This document shows positions 1-12,699 of a stretch of 64,000 nt of DNA, one piece after another. Source of the DNA: Amia ocellicauda. Lineage: Eukaryota > Chordata > Actinopteri > Amiiformes > Amiidae. The position numbers were made by a program, and so were the translations under genes. Below the pieces are notes generated by a model, which saw only the letters and a list, made by a program, of their open reading frames with translations, did no database searches and was not told where the DNA came from. How positions within the stretch are numbered: position 1 is the first letter of the stretch; the number at the start of each line of letters is the position of its first letter. The stretch spans positions 12,363,001 to 12,427,000 of the forward strand of contig NC_089856.1 of NCBI RefSeq assembly GCF_036373705.1. Direction: 5' to 3'.

Positions 1-90
1 CATGGGCTTCTGACTTCCTGAACGACCCGAATGTCTAGAGGAGCAGCCAGATCTGGAACTAATGACTATTCCACCTTCAGCGGATATGAG
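1..90 (+). pseudogene. Decayed copy of the small exon at 10430-10518
   Basis: This matches the exon-like segment at 10430-10518 up to its GT donor. It carries about 5 extra bases near position 27 that shift the frame. In the intact counterpart the reading is acidic and ends at a donor after ATGAG. The parent gene is not recognised; it lies between an AKAP1-like exon and a PKN-like kinase relic in the duplicated unit. Confidence 0.5.
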
Positions 91-431
91 GTACTTTAAC
101 TTTAACTCCATTCTGACCCACTCCAATATTACAAGAAGGTCGGGATATTCTATATTTGTGGAGCATCTTAAAATAAATTAGCACTTCGATCTCTTCAGCT
201 TTACTTAAGCTATAGAATGAAGTGCAGTACACCTCGTGGATTTGGTAAGAGCTCATTGAGAAAATACATTCAAGATGTTCCAATGATTTTAAAGCAAATT
301 GTGAATGTCAGTCATTATAACGCAACATATCAGGAGTAACGACACAGAAACTCTTTGGATTATTGAAGTGAATTGTCATTCATTAATGTAAAAGCGGAAT
401 TTAAGATTCTTGATTTTAACATTTTTTTTTT

Positions 432-2883
<2,452 letters not shown>

Positions 2884-4378
2884 CGCCCTCTCTCTATACG
2901 CCTTCCTCCTCACACATACAAACACAGAACAGCAACAATATGTGTTGCACGCACAGGTGCTCTGTCACAGGAACATGCAGGACGTGTGGTTAAGGCACAC
3001 CAACAGGACACCAGGTAAGTTTAGCACAAGTGTATTATATATACAGAGCAGCAAAGCGTCCAGCACAATCAATGGGCAAAACACATTAATAATTAATGGG
3101 GCAACTATACTAAAACCTCATTTAATAAAACTGTCTAATGATACAAAAATCATGAAAGCTAAAATTACTTTCCTTGCAATTTCCTTTAAATCCGATGAGC
3201 TTTGTGGCGACTCCCCTCTGGCAGAATGAGAGGAGTAGGTCAGCAAGTTCAGTTTCGTCTTTACCAATTTGGCTATATACCATATATTTATGTTCTACTT
3301 GGAATTATTATCATTTTTAATAAACACTGCTTGCAGATCATGGGTGTTTTGCAAACCGCTGTTTAATTGTTTTCAATATTAGTTTTACATTCTATGGTCT
3401 ATTTGAATTAGTATTATTGCCTTTCCTTTTCTTCTTATTGATAATTATTTTAATTTAAAAAAATGCCATAGTTTTTGTTGAACATGATTTAACAGAACCT
3501 GTGAAAAAATCAACTTCAGGCAGGGTACAAAAAATCACACTAATTGCAACGTTTTTTAACATTTTATGAACAGCTGGATGGTGTTTTAGGCTGTTGTCCT
3601 GTGAATGGTGTGCAGATCTGCAGATAGCATCACTGTGAAGGTTAATGTGTGCCCATTTACAAGTTAAATTAATGAATGATTACAGCAGATCTGGGTTTCC
3701 CTCAAAAAATATTAAGGACTGGTTTCATAAATTAGTGAATTTGTTCAGCTCAAAACTCATACATATGCTCTTATTAGGACACGAGGGGGTCTGTCTTTTC
3801 TTCGCGCGCATTTCATCACGCACATTTAATTTGGATTTTCATCAGCACTTTGCATTTTCAGTTACAAAGTGTACACGTGCACTGTCTCTTTTGATTTAAA
3901 TTGAATATTCTTTAATGGAGAAGTGAATAGAACTCCTAGTGTTTAGGAGTGAAGAGAAGTGTTTAGGAGTTACCCAAGTCAGACACATGACGGGTGAGAG
4001 TTGTTTTGTTGTGTTTTTGCTTTCAGAAAGTCTTAGCATTCCTAATCTAGATTGAAGGAAAGGTGACCTAGTTTAGAAGTGGAGTCAGTGAGGTGTCAAG
4101 ATGAATACAAAGGTATTTAAGCAGCTGTGCTGTTTCTCGGTAACTGAAAAAGGTGTTTAGGGCACCAACAACTTACTAAATTTAGAAGCATGTGGCCACT
4201 ACAGTGTCAGTTTTGCAGAATTATTGCCTTCCTGGATGAACTCATCCAAGATTTCATTTTGTGAACTTTGTCGGCATGTTGAAGTCCTAGAGATCATGGT
4301 CTGTGATCTTGAGGCCCAGCTTGTTGATCTGTGCTGTATTAGTGAAATGGAAGAATTAGTCAATCAGAAAAGACTTAC
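2884..4378. other. Gene-free spacer with a dispersed repeat fragment
   Basis: No supported gene is seen. Segment 3555-3800 resembles pieces near 38270-38340, 40735-40925 (reverse) and 41488-41590, so it belongs to a dispersed repeat family. At 4224-4378 an 87-codon frame reads as coding-like, with a CxxC near its start and a heptad-like stretch, but I do not recognise it and it may be part of a mobile element. Confidence 0.5.
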
Positions 4379-5194
4379 CTGCCACTTGGTATTTTCACCA
4401 GCCAAAGGCAAGCATCACAAAAAATGCATGAGGGTGCATACATGTGTGGTGATTATGTTAAAACGTGGCATTTATTCAGGTAATTAATCAATCCCCATAA
4501 CAAAAGCTAATTGCACACCTGTATAGACTCTTACACAGGTGTGTATGATGGGAAAGGATCTGGATAGAAAAAACATGCTCCCACACACTGTTTCTATTTG
4601 CAAGTGTTATAAGGCATTTAACCAAAACATTGCATTCTATTGAATTATAACATTTGCTAGTAGAAATTGTGCAGGAGCATCGTTTTCAAATTAATCAATC
4701 ACGTATACAATAACATGGCAGCTAATCTCAGACATGCAAACTGACAAGAGGTGAAAAAAGTTAAATGTCTGTAAACCAAGCCCCTGTAGTGGGGTCTGGG
4801 GGCATCTTCCCCCATAAGATTTTTGGTGTGTTATTTTAACAGGTAAACAAAGCATTCTGGTACACTCTGAGAAGAAAATAAAGGGAAAAGACAACATTTG
4901 ACTAGTTTGCAGGTATGTAATCTGTATAAACATACTAAATTAACACATGAGAAGGGGTATTATATGGTGACACATTGTCCCTCTTCATACTCCTCTTCCT
5001 CTTTACTGCTACACCCTTCTCTGGGTGTCATTACATTTCAAAAGTATTTTCTTAAGGCCCTTAAAAGTCATCTAAATGAATGTTGTTGTCATTAAAAGTC
5101 ATCGTTTATAAGCTACAATGTAGAAGTCTGTTTCTCTCTCTGACCAGTGCGCTCTGCAGCACCGCATAATCTGACACCTGCTTTATCAAATGAG

Positions 5195-5410
5195 TTCCAG
5201 GGCTGAGAGAGATCCTTTGGATTGGCTAGATATTCATAGAGTCAGTCTGTGATTGGGTAAAAAAATATCATCTCTAGAAATTATGACAGACAGGGTCCTT
5301 TCCATTGGTCAATACCATGCCTGTGTGCTGCAGTTGTGCAAAGACACAATATAAACAAACTGCACACGTTTCTCTTCAGCAGAATCTCCGCTACGCAGCA
5401 AAAAATGTAT
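5195..5410 (+). promoter_or_regulatory. Promoter-like CCAAT/TATA segment inside the hAT element
   Basis: Three ATTGG boxes (inverted CCAAT), near 5220, 5252 and 5304, precede an ATATAAAC motif near 5350 and an ATG at 5406 directly followed by GTATGT, which resembles a splice donor. The arrangement looks like an RNA polymerase II promoter with a short first exon. Parts are preserved in the other copy near 13680-13860 on the minus strand. I infer that it once drove the element's transposase; no downstream coding region survives. Confidence 0.4.
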
Positions 5411-5817
5411 GTCTCTATCGCAAATCGTTTCCCCATAAATTAATACGTTGTAATTGATGCAATTGTTGAATACTTATCTAACAACAACTTTGTTAAATAT
5501 CTATGTAAAAATACATTAAAAGACTTAGGGAAATGGCATAATAACAGCAGACCTGTCAACTCTCACTCATCTCGTGTCAGACTCTTGTATTATTATTGTT
5601 TCCCAACATTATCACAACTTTTTATTGTCACAATTTCAAATTAACTATAAAGGTTGTGACTATTTGTTTATAAAGGAATATTTTGCAATTACAGCTGTAA
5701 CTGATGGACCAAAATGTTTTTCTTTTTCAATTTTTCTTTCAGTAGCGTCCTTGTGCCAATGTTTTCAACAACACAACAGCGAAATACAAAATGCATAAGA
5801 CCTATCTACCTAGCTAA

Positions 5818-6277
5818 TGTCATGGTTCCCAAGCACTCACCCTCTATCCCTGCTGGAGGCCGCCATTTCCATGCCTTTCCTAGCACTCTGCCAGCAATCA
5901 TCCTATTAACATTCCACAACACCCTTGTGCACCCTCTGTTCCCATTTGCTCTGCACCTCCCTACCTAGTTTCCTGTTCCCTTTATAATCCCCTCACTTCC
6001 CTCAGTCGTGGTGCAGTTTTGCCAGTCTTTTCTGCAACTCTGAGCATTCTGCCTTGTATCTGCCTTGTTCCATTGACCTTCTGCCTGACTTCCTGACCAC
6101 TACTCTGTCTCTCCCTTGCTTGCCTTGTTTGCTTGATCCCACAACCCTCACCTGTGATCACGACTATGTTTCCGCCTTCCCTTGATTTGCCAGCACCTGA
6201 CCCACACCTGTCCGACCATCCCTTCGATCACGCACTACAATTGGGTCCCCTGTTCCCATGCCCAGCGCAGCGTGACA
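5818..6277. mobile_element. Solo LTR, Gypsy-like
   Basis: The segment starts TGTCATGG and ends CGTGACA, the TG...CA termini of an LTR. It interrupts the hAT element: the other hAT copy (12700-14527) is continuous here and gives the empty site. Flanks are GCTAA (5813-5817) and GATAA (6278-6282), a 5-bp target duplication with one change. The 460-bp length with no internal coding region indicates LTR-LTR recombination. The Gypsy label is inferred from the ends and duplication size. Confidence 0.75.
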
Positions 6278-6879
6278 GATAATTTATACAGTCTACTTGA
6301 CTAAACAGTTGAATTTTACAAACTATACTCAACACAAACTGCCAGACTATGTTCGGAAACACACCTGTGCGTTCAAATATAACAAATAAATAGCAATAGC
6401 TGGCTATGTGTGTAATACGTGTTTGTTGTGGACCTCTTTCCTTTTCTGTCATATTATAATTCTAAAACAATTTGATCCAGGTCATTTAAAAGTCATTATT
6501 TTTCCACATCCTTAACCTGCAGGAACCTTGCTTTTGCTTCATTGCTCTCCATGAAATATGTCCTCCTGGACCGAAGACTGTCCAGATGCCATATATTTTC
6601 AAAAAATATGATATTGCGGTTTGCCAAATCAACTAACAAACCAACAGTACAACGTTAACAAATTAATTTGTATTTTGAAACATTGACAAATACACTGAGG
6701 AATTAAAAAAAAAAATTAGTTCCCGTACACTTGTTGGCTACACGCCAAAGTGGCTGGTAAGATTGACAGATTTACCCGCCACTGGCTAAATCTACCTGCA
6801 TGTGGCAGGTGTTGATTTTATTCCCTGGTTATGTTCCAACTGCTGGACACCAAGTTGGACAGTGACAGCTCACAGGGTG

Positions 6880-7433
6880 ATGGGAGATTATCATGGGCGA
6901 TTTCAATTGAGGAAAGCCCAGTCAGATGGTAAATGACTGCTTTCTAACTCAATCTGTCAGGAAACCAACCAGAGAGAGCCCATACATTGACTTGATCGTT
7001 TCAAATGACCAAGACGGAGTTAGGGGGACACTAGTTTAGAAAACCAATGGCAAAGTGTGATCACAATATGGTTAGCTTTGACGCATACTTTCAAAAAACA
7101 AGGACCAAGTCTAAAACCATGGTCTACGATTTTAGAAAAGCAAACCTTGAAGGTATGAGGCAGCACTTACTGGAGCACACTGGATACAGATTCAGTTGAA
7201 AATGGATGGCTATATTTTAAGAATATACTACTTAAGGCTCAGGAGAAATTTGTATCAAAACTTAGCAAATTGAGGACCAAAAAACATTGGCCAACATTAG
7301 CGTATACAAAAGGGATGGAGATGAAACAGAATACAAAGAATATGTTGCAAAGAGATCTTAAAGGGATCAGGAAAGCAAAGCGGGAAATAGAAAGAAACAG
7401 CTCTTGGAGCTAAAACTAATGCAAAGAGTGTGG
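6880..7433 (+). pseudogene. LINE fragment (CR1/L2-like), endonuclease to linker
   Basis: Broken frames correspond to the segment of the minus-strand LINE at about 52400-53080: the GDFN motif, a block about extreme-terminal residues with CDHNMV-like spacing, then a lysine-rich linker. Frameshifts and stops are frequent. The fragment ends where a SINE begins at 7434. It is a dead 5'-truncated or internally deleted copy. Confidence 0.7.
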
Positions 7434-7625
7434 AGTAGTGGTTAGAGTTCTGGCTCTAGGTTGTGGGTTCAGTCCCTAGGTGGGTGGCACTGCTGTTGTA
7501 CCCTTGAGCAAGATACTTTACCTAGATTGCCCCTGTAAATGCCCAGCTGTAAAAATGTTGTAACAATTGTAAGTCACCCTGGATAAGGGTGTCTGCTAAG
7601 AAATTGAGTAATAATAATATAGGCC
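7434..7625 (+). mobile_element. tRNA-derived SINE with L2-like tail
   Basis: The head contains tRNA-like box A (TAGTGGTTAGAG) and box B (GGTTCAGTCCC) motifs about 30 bp apart. The tail has CACCCTGGATAAGGGTGTCTGCTAAGA, shortened here to its core CTGGATAAGGGTGTCTGC, typical of vertebrate SINEs that share a LINE2-type 3' end. A TAATAATAA tract follows. It sits inside the LINE fragment. Related 3' tails without a head lie at 8055-8095 and 17352-17387. Confidence 0.75.
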
Positions 7626-9018
7626 TAAGAACAGATATGCAGGAGAAATTCACACATGAAGAGATATTTACATTTAAATTACAAATGCTGCACAAAAAGT
7701 GGCTACTGCGCTTCTGTTAAACTGTTTTCAGTGTTATTGTCTGCTCCTTTTATCTGACGTACTTATTAATTGTATTCTATTTTGTGAATAAACTGCTCTT
7801 TGGGGCATCTTTTTGAATTACATGTCAATATCAATATTCTTCCTTTAACCAAAGGGCCTTTGTGGGTTGGTTTCAGTATTTGTTAAATACTCTATTCCCT
7901 TATATACAAACCTCATTTTGTCAAAATTAAAAAATAAATAAAAAATAAATGCATGAATAAAATACAATACATAGATTAATAAAGGAAATACATCGAAATA
8001 TATATCAATTTATTTATTTTGGCAAAAATATACCTCCATATTTTATTAATATTTTTATTTCTTGGCAGACGCCCTTATCCAGGGAGACTTACAAAATATG
8101 TATTTACTGAGTTGAATATGTACATTCAGACTGCAACTGCTGGTCTAAAAGTCTGTGTGTAATTTCGTGATGAACGGTGATGAAATGTGTGTGATGAATA
8201 GACTCAAGGTGTTGTATAGTTTACTATAATGGGATTACTGAAATGTGTATATTTTTGTCAAACTTAAACTTTTAATGTATAAAGGTCATGACTGAAATGT
8301 GTACACTTTAATTATAACTTGCTATATGAGGACCTATGGCTGGGGGCATTTCATCTGGCACAGTGCGTTCATATTTACTGACAGGCCACCCTGGGCCGCC
8401 TTTTAAACTTTTGGCAGACTCAAAAAGTGGGTGTAAGTTTGCACCTGGACCAGGAGTGTTCACATATGAGTTAAGGCGGCCCTGGGCCAGATGTGTCCTT
8501 TCCCCAAGGCACAGGGGGTCATGTGATCCCTGAATACACACAAGTAGTCTGCTGTAACCATGGCGACAGTAATGATACCCTCGTGTCACCTGTTTCCTGA
8601 GTCTTAACTAGCTCTCCTTTCATTTTCATTCAGTTGCTGAGCTGACCTGGCTGAGAGTGGATATCCCGCTTGATCTCTTCAGCTGAGCGCTTCGAGTCTG
8701 TGTCAACGTTTTTTTTTAGTTTGTGTTTGGACATTCCGCTGATTCACAAGATGTATAGTAAGTATCACCACACTCCTATTTGGATGATAACTAACTGCAG
8801 GGTTTGCTACTTGTATAGTTGACCCACTGACGTGGACAGGGGGTGGGGCTGGGGTGGCTCAAACCGTGCTCTCAACTATAACTTGGGGATTAACCCCCCT
8901 AAAACTTTCTAATTAATAATTAGATTAGATGAAAGTGAATTTTTAAGGGGAGATGCAATACAATTTTATTAAATGCATGTTGGTTTTAAATCCGGACTGA
9001 AGAAATTGCAGTTGCTGC
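7626..9018. other. Spacer; possible untranslated exon near 8640-8760
   Basis: No open frame is supported. The first part is AT-rich. An L2-like tail lies at 8055-8095 (minus). An inverted pair with GGGCCGCCTT near 8390 and AAGGCGGCCC near 8473 could form a hairpin. At 8640-8759 a G/C-richer stretch ends in an ATGTATA followed by GTAAGT. It could be a 5' exon of the AKAP1-like gene downstream, but only the donor supports this. Confidence 0.35.
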
Positions 9019-9595
9019 CAGGGTTGGGGTCAATTCCACTAACTCAATTCCAATTCAGTTATTTATCCCTTTAAATTCCATCAAATCAATTCATTATCCA
9101 AAACACTTTCCTACATTTCTATTCAGTTCAATTAATCTCAATTCCAAATTAGGATCAATTCTGCAAACTCAATTCCTATTCGATATTTCTCCCACACCAA
9201 TTCCTTAATCCTTAATGGTTTCCTTCTTTGTTACCATCACAATTATTACAAAATAAAATCATTATAGAGTATTCATAATGGATTATAAAGGGTAAAATGG
9301 TAAAATTATTTAAAAAATGCACATGAAAAGCATTTCCAATTCAAATTCTGAAGTATGAGATTGACAATTACAAATTCAATTCCAGCTTAAAAGTCCAATT
9401 AAATTCCAATTCCAATGACTGAAACATTCACAATTCCAGTTCATTTCCAATTAGAAGAATCACCATTCCAATTCATGAATTTGAATTACAAGAATCATTA
9501 AGAATTCAAATTGGAATTGATCAATTCAATAAGTATAAGATTTGAGTTGGAATTAGCCCATAATTTAAATTTAAATTGAATTGACCCCAACCCTG
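9019..9595. mobile_element. hAT-type MITE with perfect 8-bp target duplication
   Basis: The ends are CAGGGTTGGGGTCAATTC and GAATTGACCCCAACCCTG, perfect inverted repeats. Both sides are flanked by GTTGCTGC (9011-9018 and 9596-9603), an exact 8-bp duplication as expected for hAT transposition. The interior is a low-complexity AATTCCAATTC-rich tract with no coding capacity. It lies upstream of the AKAP1-like exon, probably in its intron. Confidence 0.9.
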
Positions 9596-9959
9596 GTTGC
9601 TGCAGTATATAAAGAAGTTAAGGTCCAAACAAGTGGTTAAGGTTATACATTTTATTGGTAAATGTTTTATAAATATAAATGGCATTCCTTTAGTGGTGGA
9701 GCAGGAAGAGTCCCACCCAGAGTGGGATGTCTGTTTCATGTCAAGTGTTAAATTCTCTAATTATTTCTTTACCCCTGCCCCCCACTTCATAACGTGTGTC
9801 CAGTAGCCACCACATCCAATAACATCTTCTGCAAAATCAGTGCGGCTCAACGGTGTCAGAGCTGAATTTGAAGTCAAAGTCTCCTCTATGAAGCCTGTTA
9901 CAGGAGAACTGATTTACATTTTGGTTTTGCCCAACAGGTGTAGCTCTGTACCAGAAAAG

Positions 9960-10190
9960 ATGCGATTTGGCTCAATCTTGCCTTTCGTGTTGCCTACAGC
10001 ACTGGTGCTCATGAGCTGGTGGTGGTACAGATCACGCAACAAGGAGCTCGACGCCAGTCATGACATGGAGGAAGGTGCTGAAGCGGGCCTGCCTGAGACG
10101 CACAGCCTCCCTGCCTCCTCCAGCGAAGACAGACATGGCAGCTTGGAGAAGAGCTGCTCCCAGGCAACCAGTCACAGTTCACTAGGGCAG
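9960..10190 (+). CDS. AKAP1-like N-terminal coding exon (partial gene)
   Basis: Seventy-seven codons run from ATG at 9960 to a GT donor at 10191, in phase 0. A CCCAACAG acceptor lies at 9930-9937. The N-terminus has a hydrophobic segment of about 18 residues ending in WWWY and a basic RSRNK, then a Glu/Ser-rich region. This mirrors the N-terminal mitochondrial outer-membrane anchor of A-kinase anchoring protein 1, which has a similar WWW-plus-basic motif. In AKAP1 this exon is normally much longer and holds the RII-binding helix; here it stops early, and the KH and Tudor domains are not seen in the window. It may be a truncated paralogue or the start of a chimeric gene. The family call is tentative. 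Confidence 0.45.
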
Positions 10191-10429
10191 GTGTGTTTTG
10201 CTATAGCAGATGTAGGAAAACTGAGACAGGATTAGCCTTTCAGGAACCTGACAGTTGACCTTTCCTCTCAGTCTATTAGGCTCAAAGGATTGGCCAATAA
10301 CTGTTATATGTATGTATGCATGTATTTTACTTTAAAATATAATTTGTCAGTAAAAACCCTAGGGGACAAAAGTATTGTTTAAGCTACACTTTTGTTGTTC
10401 CTCTTAACATGAAAGTGCTCAATTTGCAG

Positions 10430-10518
10430 GATGCATGGGCTTCTGACTTCCTGAACGAATGTCTAGAGGAGCAGCCAGATCTGGAACTAATGACTGTTCC
10501 ACCTTCAACAGATATGAG
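10430..10518 (+). CDS. Small candidate exon in phase with the AKAP1-like exon
   Basis: The stretch follows an acceptor (ATTTGCAG) and ends at a GT donor after GATATGAG, giving 89 bp. Phase 0 entry matches the donor at 10191 and the reading is open: an acidic peptide with DFLNECLEEQ near its start. The frame is destroyed in unit A (1-90). I do not recognise the protein. It could be the second exon of the AKAP1-like gene or the last surviving exon upstream of the kinase relic. Confidence 0.35.
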
Positions 10519-10584
10519 GTACTTTTGAATAGTGTAACTCCATTCTGACACACTCCAATATTACAAGAAGGTCGGGATATTCTA

Positions 10585-12145
10585 CAGTGAGGGGAAAAAA
10601 GTATTTGATCCCCTGCTGATTTTGTACGTTTGCCCACTGACAAAGAAATGATCAGTCTATAATTTTAATGGTAGGTGTATTTTAACAGTGAGAGACAGAA
10701 TAACAACAAAAAAATCCAGAAAAACGCATTTCAAAAAAGTTATAAATTGATTTGCATGTTAATGAGGGAAATAAGTATTTGACCCCTTCGACTTAGTACT
10801 TGGTGGCAAAACCCTTGTTGGCAATCGCAGAGGTCAGACGTTTCTTGTAGTTGGCCACCAGGTTTGGACACATCTCAGGAGGGATTTTGTCCCACTCCTC
10901 TTTGCAGATCCTCTCCAAGTCATTAAGGTTTCGAGGCTGACGTTTGGCAAAACAGATTTTCTATGGGATTAAGGTCTGGAGACTGGCTAGGCCACTCCAG
11001 GACCTTAATGTGCTTCTTCTTGAGCCACTCCTTTGTTGCCTTGGCTGTGTGTTTTGGGTCATTGTCATGCTGGAATACCCATCCACGACCCATTTTCAAT
11101 GCCCTGGCTGAGGGAAGGAGGTTCTCACCCAAGATTTGACAGTACATGGCCCCGTCCATCGTCCCTTTGATGCGGTGCAGTTGTCCTGTCCCCTTAGCAG
11201 AAAAACAACCCCAAAGCTTAAGGTTTCCACCTCCATGTTTGACGGTGGGGATGGTGTTCTTGGGGTCATTCCTCCTCCTCCAAACACCGCGAGTTGAGTT
11301 GATGCCAAAGAGCTCGATTTTGGTCTCATCTGACCACAACACTTTCACCCAGTTCTCCTCTGAATCATTCAGATGTTCATTGGCAAACTTCAGACGGGCC
11401 TGTACATGTGCTTTCTTGAGCAGGGGGACCTTGCGGGCGCTGCAGGATTTCAGTCCTTCACAGCGTAGTGCGTTACCAATTGTTTTCTTGGTGACTATGG
11501 TCCCAGCTGCCTTGAGATCATTAACAAGATCCTCCCGTGTAGTTCTGGGCTGATTCCTCACCGTTCTCATGATCATTGAAACTCCAAGAGGTGAGATCTT
11601 GCATGGAGCCCCAGACCGAGGGAGACTGACAGTTATTTTGTGTTTCTTCCATTTGCGAATAATCGCACCAACTGTTGTCACCTTCTCACCAAGCTGCTTG
11701 GCGATGGTCTTGTAGCCCATTCCAGCCTTGTGTAGGTCTACAATCTTATCCCTGACATCCTTGGACAGCTCTTTGGTCTTGGCCATGGTGGAGAGTTTGG
11801 AATCTGATTGATTGATTGCTTCTGTGGACAGGTGTCTTTTATACAGGTAACGAGCTGAGATTAGGAGCAGTCCCTTTAAGAGAGAGCTCCTAATCTCAGC
11901 ACGTTACCTGTATAAAAGACACCTGGGAGCCAGAAATCTTGCTGATTGATAGGAGATCAAATACTTATTTCCCTCATTAACATGCAAATCAATTTATAAC
12001 TTTTTTGAAATGCGTTTTTCTGGATTTTGTTGTTGTTATTCTGTCTCTCACTGTTAAAATACACCTACCATTAAAATTATAGACTGATCATTTCTTTGTC
12101 AGTGGGCAAAATCAGCAGGGGATCAAATACTTTTTTCCCTCACTG
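10585..12145 (-). mobile_element. Tc1-like transposon with ~200-bp inverted repeats
   Basis: The ends CAGTGAGGGGAAAAAAGTAT and its complement at 12126-12145 are flanked by TA (10583-10584 and 12146-12147). Inverted repeats extend roughly 200 bp inward on both sides. Unit A carries the uninterrupted site near 155, so the insertion is later than the duplication. A second internal palindrome of about 39-bp arms lies at 11830-11924, between the transposase start and the right repeat. Confidence 0.92.
10797..11786 (-). pseudogene. Tc1 transposase, C-terminal frame broken
   Basis: The reading starts at ATG 11786 with an N-terminal helix-turn-helix ([10 protein letters not shown], then a second paired-like helix near residue 60). 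It continues through [12 protein letters not shown] (first Asp), [10 protein letters not shown] (second Asp) and SPDLNPIEN (Glu), the DD34E triad of Tc1 transposases. Just after NPIEN a small deletion near 10950-10960 shifts the frame and the open frame ends at 10923. The remaining C-terminal codons are still readable in another frame down to about 10797. The enzyme would bind the inverted repeats and cut and paste at TA, but this copy should be inactive. Confidence 0.85.
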
Positions 12146-12699
12146 TATATTTGTTGTGCATCTTAAAATAAATTAGCACTTCAATCTCTTCAGCTTTACT
12201 TAAGATGCAGTACACCTCGTGGATTTGGTAAGCGCTCATTGAGAAAATGCATACAGATGTGGAAATTACGTTCAACATGTTCCTATGATTTTAATGCAAA
12301 TTGTGAATGTCGGTTCATGATAATGCAACATCAGGAGTAATGATACAGAAACTGTTTGGATTATTGAAGTGAATTGTCATTTAGTTATGTAAAGGCAGAA
12401 TTTAAGATTCTTGATTAAAAAAAATTTCCCCCCTTCATGGACATCAAGGACTTTGAATGTCTTGCTGCACCTGGGTGCAGGGGGTTTTGGAAAGGTCATC
12501 CCTGTCATCCGAGTCATCGTGGTTATCATGTGGGGCAGCTCCAAACGATCAGTAATTCAATCGAGAATGTGGAGAACAAGTATTTGATTGACACCACTAT
12601 TCCAAAAACATATTTGTGGACACTTTTGATATGACTTCCACTTTTTAAAATGAAGTCAGACAATGTTTGTGTTAATTTAAGTGCAGCATTATTGAGGAT

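Larger units (their letters stand above)
4379..6827 (-). mobile_element. hAT-like element, degraded copy with nested solo LTR
   Basis: This region is the reverse-complement relative of the better preserved element at 12700-14527. The end at 6812-6827 reads GATTTTATTCCCTG, the complement of the CAGGGAATAAAAT terminus. The other end is degraded; clear homology begins near 4379 and a weak trace of the terminal region may lie at 4190-4210. No transposase frame is open. A solo LTR (5818-6277) has been inserted. Near 6530-6590 a short stretch on the minus strand could be residual coding sequence, but nothing continues it. Confidence 0.7.

Noticed and set aside
7434-7520. Genuine tRNA gene
   Set aside because: Box A and B are present but a cloverleaf is not formed and an L2-type tail follows, so it is a SINE head.
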